Assembly (NCBI GenBank): GCA_945901195.1
Contig: CAMDKB010000071.1
Location: 1-13,659, forward strand
Source: Rhizobium sp. Q54
GTDB lineage: Bacteria > Pseudomonadota > Alphaproteobacteria > Rhizobiales > Beijerinckiaceae
Direction of reading: 5' to 3'
DNA: 13,659 nucleotides
Shown: one piece after another, positions 1 through 7,875 of the stretch
How positions within the stretch are numbered: position 1 is the stretch's first letter
Layout of the letters: each line of letters starts with the position of its first letter
Program-made: the position numbers and the translations under genes
The notes under the pieces: model-generated
Seen by the model: only the letters and a program-made list of their open reading frames with translations
The model's database searches: none
What the model was told of the DNA's origin: nothing

Positions 1-2
1 TT

Positions 3-3000
3 CACCGGCAGCGTGAAGTTGAGCCGCAACCCGACAGGACGCTGGACCTCGTCGCCCGACGCCTGGAAAGCATTGAAGATCAACTGGAAGCCAATCGCGC
101 GCCGACTGCGGCAGATGACGTCCTGGAAAAGGTGATTTCGCGGCTTGAAAACCGCATCGAGAGTATTGCGGCCCGTGAGGAACCTGCCCCCGTCCCAGAA
201 CCTGTCAGGTCGCCTGTTCAGGTTGTCTCGCCCGCGCCGGGTGCAGCCGTTCAGATCCAGCCCGCGCCCGCCGCGCCAAACGCCATGCGCTCAAGCGATC
301 TTGCGCGGATCGAAGCCAAGCTGAATCGCCTGCTCGACCGCGAGGCACAAGCCTCCGCAATGCCGGCAGGCCTGATGAACGCAGAAGCTGTTCCGGTGCC
401 GATGATGCAGCCGGCGGCCCCCTTGCACGCCCAGCATACCGCCGGTTTCTACAGGCCGGAGCAAGGCCAGCCGGCGTCACGCCGTCCGCTTCAGGATGCA
501 GTTGCCGAGATCAATCGCCGCCAGGCCGATCTTGACCGGGGATTTGCGCGTGCCGGAAGCAATTTCCAGCCCCCCAGGGCCGCGCCGCGCACGGCGCCAC
601 CGGTTGCATCCGCTGCCGCTGTAGCCCCCGACATGCATTCGGAACTGCGTAATTCGGTATCCACGCTGAAAAGCGAAATCACGGAACTGTCAAACCACAT
701 CGAAGCGATGCGCCGCGAGGGCGCAAAGCAGGAGACTGTCCAGGAGACAACGCGCAGCGCGATGGCCGCCCATTCGCCAGCGCCGGAACTAGATAATTTG
801 AGGCGTCAGATCGCCGATCTTACGAAGCATCTGGACCTCCTGCGCCGGGACAGTGCAAAGCCCGAAAATGTAGCGAAGATCGTCAGCGACGCCATCGCTG
901 CCAGCAAGGTTCCAGACGAACTCGATAGCCTGCGCCGCCAGATTGCGGACGTCAGCTCTGCCATTGGCAAACTCGCTCCGCGCGAAAGCCTCTCTTCACT
1001 GGAAGCCGCCATCCATGATCTTGGCGCCCAGGTCACACAATCACGCCGGGACGGCGCTCGGGACAACTTTCTCGCGCCTGTCGAGAACCTGATCACGGAC
1101 ATGCAGCGGTCCCTTGCGGATTTCGCTCCGCGCTCCGCGGTGAGCGCCATTGAGCGCGAAATTCAGGCAATCAACCGCAATATCGAGACTATGACTAAAT
1201 CCGGCGTCGACCCGGAATCGTTCGCACGGGCCTGCACGCAAACCGAGGAAATTCGTAACCTGCTCGCGGCAGCCGTGGCCCGCCCTGTGCCACTCGAAAA
1301 CATCGAGAAGCAGATTTCGTCTCTGGCCCGGCGTGTTGACCTCATCGCAACGCGCGGACCCACACCGGTAGGCGTCAGCGCGGTCAACGAGAGCGTTGGC
1401 GAAATACGCGCGGCGATGCAGGATGCCATGCCCGCCCCGCTGCTGCTTGCTCTGGAAGCGCGGATCGAAGACCTCGGCCGGAAAATCGACGCCGCAGCTT
1501 CGCGGCCAGCCCCAGCCAATGCCCAGCTTGATGAAATCTCGCAGCGGCTGGACACGATGCATAAAGCGCTGTCGTCGCAGGCGAAGTCAGCTGCGGCCCC
1601 GGTCGTTCAGGCTCCTCCGGTCAAGGCGGAACTCGATGTGATCGCGCAGCGCCTTGATGCGCTCCACAAAGTTCTGGAATCGCAACCCGTACCAGCCGAT
1701 GGAGCAACACCCGCCGCCACGCGCGGACAGATGGACGCCATTTCCAATCGCTTGGATTCGTTGCAACAGACGCTGGCATGGCAGGCCGAAAGGCAACCTG
1801 TCGCCAAAATCGATACGAGCCTTCTTGAAGGCATGCTGCAGCAGATCATGGAGCGGGTGAACAAGCCCGAACCCGCCTCTGCAATGGCGCTGCCTGAACT
1901 CGACATTTTCGAAAGATCACTCCGCGACCTTGCCACCCGTGTCGACAACATTTCACAACGGTCCAATTTCGACGGGCTTTCAGGCCTTGAAGAGCGGATC
2001 AGCTCGCTTGCGGCCAAACTTGAGCGGCCGGAATTGGCTGGTGCGACAACCGGCGAAGTCGAACGCACGCTCAATCATCTTGTCTCGCAACTCGAAGCAA
2101 ACAGACTTTCAGCGATTGATGCAGCTTCCAATGCTGCGCGCAGCGCAGCGCGTGACGTTCTGGAAGAGTTTGCCCGCTCCGGCACTATGGCCGCAGGCTC
2201 TCTGGATGGCGCGAAAGACCTCCTTGCCCGCGAAATGGACGGACTGCGTTCATTGCAGGATGCCTCGGATCGCCGGACCCATGCTACATTGGGAGCGGTC
2301 CACGAGACGCTCGAGAAGGTCGTAGACCGGCTTGCGATGCTGGAAGAGGAAATCAGCGAGGCAGCGCCCCAGCCAGCGCAAGCCGCTGCAAATCCGCGTC
2401 ACGAGAGAGCGGCACATACGGAGACTTTCACCTCAGGGCCCGCGCCCGTGTTCAGCCGCGCCGGCGTACCCGCTGAACAAGCTTTCGAATTCGACGTTGC
2501 AGATATCCGCAGCACACCGGAAATCCACGCCAGCGCACCTTTGGAGCACACCGGTGCGAAATTCACCGAACAGGCTCCCGAGGTGCAGCCGGAATTCCGC
2601 CGGCCTGAAATCCGCCCGCCAGCCCAGCCTGAAATACCTGCGTCTGCCCCCAGCGCTGACGATTTCCTCATCGAACCGGGTTCTGGAAAACGCCCACCCC
2701 GCACTTCCGGCCCGTCAACGCAAATCAGCGCGCTGGCTCACAACATTGCGCCTGCGCCACTGGCGCCTCCAGCGGAATCCGAAGCGCCCGGACGCGCCTC
2801 CGCTTCCAACTTCATCGCTGCAGCCAGGCGCGCTCAACAAGCCGCGCAGGCACAGGCGGAACTGGAGCAGGCTCAACAGCCGCCGGCCAAGCGCGGACTG
2901 AAATCGCTCGCTCCCGACAACGCTCTGGCCGAAGCGCGTAACCGCGCCAAGGCTGCCGCTTCCATGCTCTCGGGATCATTCAAGAAAAGCGGACAGGCCG

Positions 3001-4253
3001 AAGATGCTGAACCGCCCGCCGAAGCCCCCGCTGCAAAGGTCGGCAAGGGTCTGCGGATGCTTTCAGGCCGCAAGGTTCTGTTCAGCCTCGCCGGGCTTGT
3101 CCTGGTGCTGGGCGCGTTAACGATCATTCGCCAGAACATGATGCGCTCACCTCAGCCGAAGGCGGTCGCCAGCGCACCCGCACAACCCGTCCAGGCCGAA
3201 CCAGCCAAGGACAATGTTGCATCTAGGGACAATGTCGCATCTTTGGCCGCGAGCTCCGCACCCGCGAGCACTACGTCCGCAGTTTCTGCCCCCGCAGTCT
3301 CTTCCCCCGTAATCTCTTCACCATTTTCGGCAACGGCGTCGGCTCCGGCGGGGATTCCGCCCACACAATTTACAACAGCTCCTGCCAAGCCGGCAGCGGC
3401 AACTGCGCCCCAAGCCAGGATTCCGGCCACCGCGGAACCGCGTATCGACCGTTCGCCCATCAGCAGCATCCCGGCGCTCGCGGCAGGTGGAGCCGGAACG
3501 ACTATTGCCGCTGGCAACAGCCTGCAGGTTGCTGCGATGAGCGGCGATTCGCGTGCTCAATACGAACTGGCAGTGCGCATGGCTGACGGGCGCACTGAAA
3601 CCCGGGATCCCGCCGCCGCCGCCCGCCTGTTGGAAAAAGCTGCCCAATCGGGTCTTGCACCCGCCCAATACCGGCTCGGGTCGCTTTACGAAAAAGGCGT
3701 CGGCGTCGGCAAGGATTTGAAGCAGGCGCGGCATTGGTACGAGCAGGCTTCGTCTGCCGGCAATGTCAAGGCTATGCACAATTTCGCTGTGCTGCTGGCC
3801 GAGGGCGGCGACGGAAAGCCCGACTATGCGACGGCAGCCAGCTGGTTCAAACGCGCGGCGGAATTCGGGGTTCGCGACAGTCAATACAACCTCGCCATCC
3901 TCTATGCTCGCGGTCTGGGCATCGAGCAAAGCCTTGCGGACGCCTATGTCTGGCTGGCGCTGGCCGAAGGTCAGGGCGATTCTGACGCAGGGACGAAACG
4001 GGTGGATGTGGAGAAGCGCCTGACGCCGGGCCAACTCACCGAAGCCAAGGAACGGGTCAAGCATTTCAGACTACAAAGGGCGCAAGTCGGCGCCAATGAA
4101 GTACCTGCGCCCGCAGGCGGCTGGCGCAATGATGCGCCTGCCGCACAAGCGCCCGCCAGCCAGCCACAAGAACTTTCGCCAGCCAGCGCACCAAGAGTAC
4201 TGCCCGGCCAGCGCGCGCCGGCCACCAAGCCGCCGAAAATATCCTCGCTTTAA
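3..4253 (+). CDS. podJ: PodJ-like polar localization protein with Sel1 repeats (5' end outside window)
   Basis: The frame is open from the first complete codon (position 3), so the true start lies left of the window; the ATG-like codon at 132 is internal. About 1416 residues are visible. Seen: a long Ala/Pro/Gln-rich region with repeated heptad-like segments (for example ELDNLRRQIADL), predicted coiled coil; one hydrophobic segment of about 18 residues at 3075-3128 (VLFSLAGLVLVLGALTII) after a basic stretch; a low-complexity Ala/Ser/Pro linker; four 36-residue Sel1 units from 3540 to about 3970; and a Pro/Ala-rich tail. A cytoplasmic coiled coil, one membrane pass and periplasmic Sel1 repeats are the architecture of PodJ, the polar scaffold that recruits polarity and cell-cycle factors in Caulobacter and rhizobia. 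No C-terminal peptidoglycan-binding domain follows the Sel1 repeats, unlike Caulobacter PodJ. Polar function is inferred from architecture; a more cautious name is SEL1-like repeat protein. Confidence 0.8.
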   Translation, partial: HRQREVEPQPDRTLDLVARRLESIEDQLEANRAPTAADDVLEKVISRLENRIESIAAREEPAPVPEPVRSPVQVVSPAPGAAVQIQPAPAAPNAMRSSDLARIEAKLNRLLDREAQASAMPAGLMNAEAVPVPMMQPAAPLHAQHTAGFYRPEQGQPASRRPLQDAVAEINRRQADLDRGFARAGSNFQPPRAAPRTAPPVASAAAVAPDMHSELRNSVSTLKSEITELSNHIEAMRREGAKQETVQETTRSAMAAHSPAPELDNLRRQIADLTKHLDLLRRDSAKPENVAKIVSDAIAASKVPDELDSLRRQIADVSSAIGKLAPRESLSSLEAAIHDLGAQVTQSRRDGARDNFLAPVENLITDMQRSLADFAPRSAVSAIEREIQAINRNIETMTKSGVDPESFARACTQTEEIRNLLAAAVARPVPLENIEKQISSLARRVDLIATRGPTPVGVSAVNESVGEIRAAMQDAMPAPLLLALEARIEDLGRKIDAAASRPAPANAQLDEISQRLDTMHKALSSQAKSAAAPVVQAPPVKAELDVIAQRLDALHKVLESQPVPADGATPAATRGQMDAISNRLDSLQQTLAWQAERQPVAKIDTSLLEGMLQQIMERVNKPEPASAMALPELDIFERSLRDLATRVDNISQRSNFDGLSGLEERISSLAAKLERPELAGATTGEVERTLNHLVSQLEANRLSAIDAASNAARSAARDVLEEFARSGTMAAGSLDGAKDLLAREMDGLRSLQDASDRRTHATLGAVHETLEKVVDRLAMLEEEISEAAPQPAQAAANPRHERAAHTETFTSGPAPVFSRAGVPAEQAFEFDVADIRSTPEIHASAPLEHTGAKFTEQAPEVQPEFRRPEIRPPAQPEIPASAPSADDFLIEPGSGKRPPRTSGPSTQISALAHNIAPAPLAPPAESEAPGRASASNFIAAARRAQQAAQAQAELEQAQQPPAKRGLKSLAPDNALAEARNRAKAAASMLSGSFKKSGQAEDAEPPAEAPAAKVGKGLRMLSGRKVLFSLAGLVLVLGALTIIRQNMMRSPQPKAVASAPAQPVQAEPAKDNVASRDNVASLAASSAPASTTSAVSAPAVSSPVISSPFSATASAPAGIPPTQFTTAPAKPAAATAPQARIPATAEPRIDRSPISSIPALAAGGAGTTIAAGNSLQVAAMSGDSRAQYELAVRMADGRTETRDPAAAARLLEKAAQSGLAPAQYRLGSLYEKGVGVGKDLKQARHWYEQASSAGNVKAMHNFAVLLAEGGDGKPDYATAASWFKRAAEFGVRDSQYNLAILYARGLGIEQSLADAYVWLALAEGQGDSDAGTKRVDVEKRLTPGQLTEAKERVKHFRLQRAQVGANEVPAPAGGWRNDAPAAQAPASQPQELSPASAPRVLPGQRAPATKPPKISSL
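642..1010 (+). repeat. Degenerate coiled-coil repeats inside podJ-like gene (set 1)
   Basis: Three related segments begin at about 642, 786 and 918, so the periods are 144 and 132 bases (48 and 44 residues). Each opens with Glu-Leu, then a heptad-like stretch (ELRNSVSTLKSEITEL, ELDNLRRQIADLTKHL, ELDSLRRQIADVSSAI). The first two continue with a basic Arg-Arg-Glu/Asp...Ala-Lys segment. Divergence at the DNA level shows the duplication is old. Confidence 0.6.
1524..1790 (+). repeat. Degenerate coiled-coil repeats inside podJ-like gene (set 2)
   Basis: Three copies begin at 1524, 1629 and 1728 (35- and 33-residue periods): QLDEISQRLDTMHKALSSQ, ELDVIAQRLDALHKVLESQ and QMDAISNRLDSLQQTLAWQ. Their leucine and isoleucine positions match, and the stretches between them are Ala/Pro-rich linkers. 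This looks like expansion of a coiled-coil module by internal duplication. Confidence 0.65.
3210..3245 (+). repeat. 18-bp tandem duplication in the periplasmic linker of the podJ-like gene
   Basis: Two adjacent 18-bp units (3210-3227 and 3228-3245) both encode DNVAS followed by one variable residue. The first 15 bases differ at one position (T/C). The unit sits in the Ala/Ser/Pro linker between the membrane segment and the Sel1 repeats, where length change should be tolerated. It looks like a recent slippage or duplication event. Confidence 0.7.
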
Positions 4254-4283
4254 ACAGGCGAGACATCCCGGGCTGTCGTGAAA

Positions 4284-4306
4284 TTCCCGGGGGAGATACC
4301 TGGGAA
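4284..4306. terminator. Hairpin after the podJ-like gene, possible weak terminator
   Basis: TTCCCGGG (4284-4291) can pair with CCTGGGAA (4299-4306), with one G-T wobble and a 7-base loop, 30 bases after the podJ-like stop. On the + strand it is followed by A residues, not T, so it is not a classic intrinsic terminator for this gene. It may be an RNA-stabilising stem, or a terminator for minus-strand transcripts. A second CCCGGG at 4267-4272 offers an alternative stem with 4286-4291. Confidence 0.35.
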
Positions 4307-4432
4307 AAAAGAGTGATGTTCAGAAAAAATCTTGCGGTCTTTCCCGGCGTCAACCAATGTAAATTTCCATTTGCCGGAAAGGCGCGCCTGCGGCAGCGAA
4401 CCGTTTCCGCTCACACCAGTCTTCCAGACCTT

Positions 4433-4454
4433 CGTTGCAGAAGATGCTGCAACG
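4433..4454. promoter_or_regulatory. Perfect 8-bp inverted repeat upstream of the TSUP gene
   Basis: CGTTGCAG (4433-4440), six bases, then CTGCAACG (4447-4454): a perfect 8-bp dyad ending 36 bases before the GTG start of the TauE/SafE gene. It is not followed by a T run, so a terminator is unlikely. Spacing and position suit a dimeric repressor operator or a leader hairpin. The rest of the 237-bp gap (4254-4490) shows no convincing promoter or small gene. Confidence 0.5.
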
Positions 4455-4490
4455 TGAGGCAGGAAAGACCCAGATCAGGCTGGACCCGCC

Positions 4491-5417
4491 GTGCAGATAT
4501 ATCTGCCCATTGCCGAACTGCCTGTGGACATGCTGCTCGTGCTGACGCTCGGCGTGGCAGTCGGCTTTATTTCGGGGCTTTTTGGCGTAGGCGGTGGGTT
4601 TTTGATGACTCCGCTGCTCATATTCATCGGGATCCCGCCAGCGGTGGCCGTGGCCACACAGGGACCGCAGATCGCCGCATCCTCGCTGACCGGCTCACTC
4701 CTCTATTGGCGCAGAAGGGCTCTTGATTTTCGCCTGGCGGGAATTCTGATCGTCGGTGGCGTAGTCGGCACATTGCTGGGGGTTATGTTCTTCAACCAGA
4801 TGCGGCGCATCGGACAGCTCGAAACGGTGATAGCGGTTTCCTATGTGGTCCTGCTGGGTTCTATCGGCACCCTGATCTTCATCGAAAGCAGCCGGGCGCT
4901 GGCGCGTTCGCGCGGCGGCAAAGTGGAAACCAGACGCCGGGCGGGCCGCCATCAATGGTATGAAGGCCTTCCCTTCAAAATGCGGTTCCCGCGTTCGGGG
5001 CTCTATATCAGCATCATACCGCTGCTGGCGATTTCGGTCTTCATCGGTTTTGTCGGCGCAGTCCTTGGCATTGGCGGCGGATTTATTCTTGTGCCGGCGC
5101 TCATCTATATTTTTCGGGTGCCATCAAACGTGGTCGTAGGCACGAGCCTGCTCCAGATTCTGTTCACGATGATCGCTGCAACGCTGCTGCATTCGGTCAG
5201 CAGCCATGCCGTCGACATGTTTCTGGCGCTTGTGCTGATCATCGGCGGCGTGTTCGGCGCGCAATTTGGCGCTCGCGTCGGCACTAAATTGCGCAGTGAC
5301 ATCTTCAGGCTCTTGCTCGCCATATTGATCCTTGCAGTCGCTGCGCGTTTTGCGGCCGATATCGTCACTCAACCCGTGGAAGCCTTCTCCACGACGGCGA
5401 CGGAGACGGCCAGATGA
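4491..5417 (+). CDS. Sulfite exporter TauE/SafE (TSUP) family membrane protein
   Basis: A 308-residue polytopic inner-membrane protein. The TSUP hallmark is an internal duplication, with glycine-rich motifs FGVGGGFLMTP (residues 31-41) and LGIGGGFILVP (192-202) opening the two halves; about eight membrane segments are visible, separated by a basic cytoplasmic loop (about 136-168) rich in Arg. Family members move sulfite, sulfoacetate, thiosulfate or other organic anions, usually outward; the substrate here cannot be read from sequence. The start is GTG at 4491: a TGA lies in frame at 4455, no other start codon occurs between, and the N-terminus MQIYLPIAEL is what I recall for rhizobial homologues. 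The Shine-Dalgarno is weak (AGG about 11 bases upstream). The last four bases overlap the next gene (ATGA), so the two are co-translated. Confidence 0.88.
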   Translation: MQIYLPIAELPVDMLLVLTLGVAVGFISGLFGVGGGFLMTPLLIFIGIPPAVAVATQGPQIAASSLTGSLLYWRRRALDFRLAGILIVGGVVGTLLGVMFFNQMRRIGQLETVIAVSYVVLLGSIGTLIFIESSRALARSRGGKVETRRRAGRHQWYEGLPFKMRFPRSGLYISIIPLLAISVFIGFVGAVLGIGGGFILVPALIYIFRVPSNVVVGTSLLQILFTMIAATLLHSVSSHAVDMFLALVLIIGGVFGAQFGARVGTKLRSDIFRLLLAILILAVAARFAADIVTQPVEAFSTTATETAR

Positions 5418-6169
5418 TCGCCCGTTTGGTTTTCGCCTTGCTTGCGTTTCTGTCAGCGTCCTTTGCTGCGCAGGCTCAATCGGGCACGCTGATCACCAGC
5501 CTTTCCCGCGATCAGGTTCTCATCCAATCCAACTTCACGGGTGAGACGCTAGCCTTGTTCGGCACGTATTCCTTACCGCCGGCGGCAAATGCAACTTATG
5601 ACATTGTAGTGACTGTGCGCGGGCCTCGCGGCGCAGTGACAGTGCGGCGCAAGCAGCAATGGGGGCCCTTCTGGATCAATCTGGACAGCCGCCGCTATAT
5701 TGCAATTCCCGCGTTCATCGCAGTTTTGTCCAACCGTGACATCGCCGCCATCGCCAGCGCGGAAGTGCGAGAGGACTTGCGTATCGGCATTGCACCGTTA
5801 ATTCCTGCGCAAACGGCTGCACGGGGCAACGATCCTGAATTTCGCGCATCACTGCAAAGAATCCGGGAGACAGAAGGTCTGTTCGTTGAAGATGACGATG
5901 GCGTGAAGCTCATCGCCCCGACTGTGTTTCAGGCCCGAATCGAATTGCCGGGAATTGCGCCACTTGGCAAATACGACGTCGATGTCGCCGTGTTTCAAGC
6001 CGGTGCAGTTGTCGCCTCGCAAGCCCTGAGCTTTGCGGTCGCAAAAAGCGGCGCGGAGCAGGTTGTCGCCCGCGCAGCTTATGTTTATCCGCTGTCTCAC
6101 GGCCTCGTCACGTCGCTGATGGCGCTGTTTTTCGGCTGGCTTGCGAGCGTCATTTTCCGCAGGGACTGA
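5414..6169 (+). CDS. TIGR02186 / Alph_Pro_TM family protein, unknown function
   Basis: A 251-residue protein with a signal peptide (hydrophobic residues 4-19, likely cleavage after AQA at about 21) and a C-terminal membrane segment at about 227-246 ending in Arg-Arg-Asp. The predicted product is therefore a periplasmic domain held to the inner membrane by a C-terminal anchor. The overall pattern (LFGTY near residue 48, WGPFWIN near 84, then RRYIAIPAFIAVLS) matches the alphaproteobacterial family TIGR02186 (PF09608), which has no known biochemical role. Its ATG overlaps the stop of the TSUP exporter gene as ATGA. That coupling suggests an accessory or periplasmic partner of the transporter, but this is inference. 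The gene ends 9 bp from the convergent permease gene, with no room for a separate terminator. Confidence 0.82.
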   Translation: MIARLVFALLAFLSASFAAQAQSGTLITSLSRDQVLIQSNFTGETLALFGTYSLPPAANATYDIVVTVRGPRGAVTVRRKQQWGPFWINLDSRRYIAIPAFIAVLSNRDIAAIASAEVREDLRIGIAPLIPAQTAARGNDPEFRASLQRIRETEGLFVEDDDGVKLIAPTVFQARIELPGIAPLGKYDVDVAVFQAGAVVASQALSFAVAKSGAEQVVARAAYVYPLSHGLVTSLMALFFGWLASVIFRRD

Positions 6170-6178
6170 CCGTGCGTT

Positions 6179-7021
6179 TCAAATCCGGATCAGTGCGACC
6201 CCGCAGGCGACAAGCCCTGCTGCGATCCAGCGTGGCCAGCCGGCTCGTTCCTTGAGCAGAAAGACCCCGAGCAACATAGCGAAAAGAACGCTCGTTTCGC
6301 GCAAGGCGGCGACGAGCGCGATGGGCGCTTTTGTGAATGCCCAGATGGCGACCCAATAGGAACCGAGCGAAAGCGCGCCGGCAATAAGGCCGGATTTCCA
6401 CGCCAGCGCCATTGCCGGAAAGGCCGCGCGGCCCCGCCGGGCGCAAGTCCAGATCAGCAGCAGCAGGCCGTCGCCTGCAAACATGAACAGCGTATAGCCT
6501 GATGGCGTGCCCGAAAGGCGTGCGCCGATTCCATCAATGATTGTGTAGGCCGCCGTGAAACAGGCCGTGCCCCGCGCCCAGGCAAGTGCAACGGGCGGAA
6601 GCCGCTTCGGATCCGTCCCGCCGCGCATGGACATCAGGAGTACGCCGCCCGCAATGCATGCAATGGCTGCGATCTTCAACAGCGACAGACTTTCACTGAG
6701 CAACAGGACAGACATCAGCGCCGTCAACACCGGCGCAGTTCCACGCGAGAGCGGATAGATTTGCGAGAGATCGCCATGCTCGTAGGCGCGGATGAGAAAC
6801 AATTTGTATCCGGCGTGAATGACCGCGGAAGCGGCAAGCCAGGGCCACTCAGCGGCCGCAGGAAGAGCAAAGAACGGTATCAGGAGAATGGACAGGCCTG
6901 CCTGCATGAGCGTCAGCAAGGCAATCGACGAAAAGTGATCGAGCCTGAGTTTCACCATCGCATTCCAGCCAGCATGCATGGCGGCAGCGGCCAGAGCAGC
7001 GAAAAAAATGAGAGGCTCCAA
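6179..7021 (-). CDS. EamA/DMT-superfamily permease
   Basis: A 280-residue, highly hydrophobic protein with about ten membrane segments arranged as two EamA-type halves (the second begins near residue 150). The N-terminus MEPLIFFAALAAAAMHAGWNAMVK is typical of drug/metabolite transporter superfamily members; the His-x-x-Trp-Asn pattern is conserved in this branch. Substrate unknown: relatives move amino acids, metabolites or drugs, usually outward. The start is TTG at 7021, preceded by AAAGG at 10 bases; the next Met (residue 15) would remove part of the first membrane segment. It begins 24 bases after the stop of pdeM on the same strand, so the two are probably co-transcribed. Confidence 0.82.
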   Translation of the reverse strand: MEPLIFFAALAAAAMHAGWNAMVKLRLDHFSSIALLTLMQAGLSILLIPFFALPAAAEWPWLAASAVIHAGYKLFLIRAYEHGDLSQIYPLSRGTAPVLTALMSVLLLSESLSLLKIAAIACIAGGVLLMSMRGGTDPKRLPPVALAWARGTACFTAAYTIIDGIGARLSGTPSGYTLFMFAGDGLLLLIWTCARRGRAAFPAMALAWKSGLIAGALSLGSYWVAIWAFTKAPIALVAALRETSVLFAMLLGVFLLKERAGWPRWIAAGLVACGVALIRI

Positions 7022-7045
7022 AGGCAGCGAACCTTTCTGATGCAG

Positions 7046-7753
7046 TTAATCGCCTGTGCAATGTCTCGCGCTGACGGGATAGACACGGTTGCGGCCCAGC
7101 ACATGCGCCAGCACCGGACGGCCGCCAAACAGCGCGGCGAACGCCTTGTCCCTGATATTCAAACCGCCGGTAAACGCGCCGAACGCTGGCAAGATGCAGC
7201 GCGTTCCATCGCTGATAAAACACCGCCGCCGCAGGCTGCCGGACGGCGATACCACCCGCGCAGCCGGGTGAAGATGCCCGGCGATTTCGCCGTTTGAATC
7301 GCCTTGCCTGGGCTCATGCCGGAATGTCAGCGAACCCATCTCAAACTCTTCCTGTAACTCGCCAAGACCCAATGGGATGACAGGATCATGATTGCCGGCA
7401 ATCCATATCCACTGGCGGCCCTGCATGAGCCCGTTGAGCGCGGTATAATCGCAAGCCGCCATACGCTCTCCCGCACGCGCATCATGAAAGGAATCGCCAA
7501 GCGCGATGACAAGTCCGGGCGTGTAGCGCAGGATCAGCGCCGCGAGCCGGGCCAGTGTCGCAGCCGTGTCATAAGGCGGCAGAAACTGGCCACGAGCCGC
7601 ATAGGCAGAGCCCTTTTCAAAATGCAGATCGGCGACAACGAGCGCTCGTGCTTCTTCATGCCAGAGCGCGCCTGAGGGATCAGCCAGCAGAGACACCCCG
7701 GCAATAGTGATCCCGGTTGCGGATTGCCCGCCATATGCTTCAGCCGTGCGCAA
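7046..7753 (-). CDS. pdeM: Ligase-associated DNA damage response endonuclease PdeM (metallophosphoesterase)
   Basis: A calcineurin-type metallophosphoesterase of 235 residues. The metal-binding motifs appear in order: D42-L-H44 (VADLHFEKGS), G86-D87 with H90-D91 (GDSFHD), G120-N-H-D123 (GNHDP), H146, and G159-H-L-H162 (GEIAGHLHP). The family (TIGR04123) is named for linkage with an ATP-dependent DNA ligase and a DEXH helicase and is thought to act in DNA repair. The frame extends upstream to an ATG at 7888, but I prefer TTG at 7753: it has GGAG six bases upstream, gives the family's normal length, and the extra 45 residues (polar, no recognisable domain) would run into the ars operator. TTGGAA (7824-7829) and TACAAG (7800-7805) on this strand, 18 bases apart, are a possible promoter. 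The helicase partner is not adjacent here. Confidence 0.85.
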   Translation of the reverse strand: MRTAEAYGGQSATGITIAGVSLLADPSGALWHEEARALVVADLHFEKGSAYAARGQFLPPYDTAATLARLAALILRYTPGLVIALGDSFHDARAGERMAACDYTALNGLMQGRQWIWIAGNHDPVIPLGLGELQEEFEMGSLTFRHEPRQGDSNGEIAGHLHPAARVVSPSGSLRRRCFISDGTRCILPAFGAFTGGLNIRDKAFAALFGGRPVLAHVLGRNRVYPVSARHCTGD

Positions 7754-7759
7754 AACCTG

Positions 7760-7763
7760 CTCC
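7760..7763 (-). promoter_or_regulatory. Shine-Dalgarno site deciding the pdeM start
   Basis: On the minus strand GGAG lies six bases before TTG (7753-7751). This is why the 235-residue start is preferred over the ATG at 7888, which has only GGAA in front of it and lies in the arsR operator. Confidence 0.5.
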
Positions 7764-7875
7764 GTGCGATGGGTCTGTCGTGAGTCGGTTGTCCTCACCC
7801 TTGTAGGTTGAAAATGAGCTGGATTCCAAGCCTGAGCGCTGTTGGTATTGGCCACCTTCTGATCCGCGAACTGTC

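Noticed and set aside
132..134. Start codon of the podJ-like gene at 132
   Set aside because: The frame is open to the left edge and the upstream residues (LDLVARRLESIEDQLE) have the same coiled-coil character, so the start is outside the window.
3318..4064. Long open frame on the minus strand opposite the podJ-like gene
   Set aside because: It lies wholly within the Sel1-coding part; the + frame has clear domains and the reverse translation is Arg/Gly-rich with no recognisable family. GC-rich codon bias produces such frames.
4313..4726. 137-codon frame starting before the TSUP gene on the + strand
   Set aside because: It overlaps the TSUP coding sequence in another frame and its product is Arg/Cys-rich without a recognisable domain.
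6761..7297. 178-codon open frame on the + strand across the permease-pdeM junction
   Set aside because: It is antisense to two well-supported genes; the Arg/Gln-rich translation matches no family I know.
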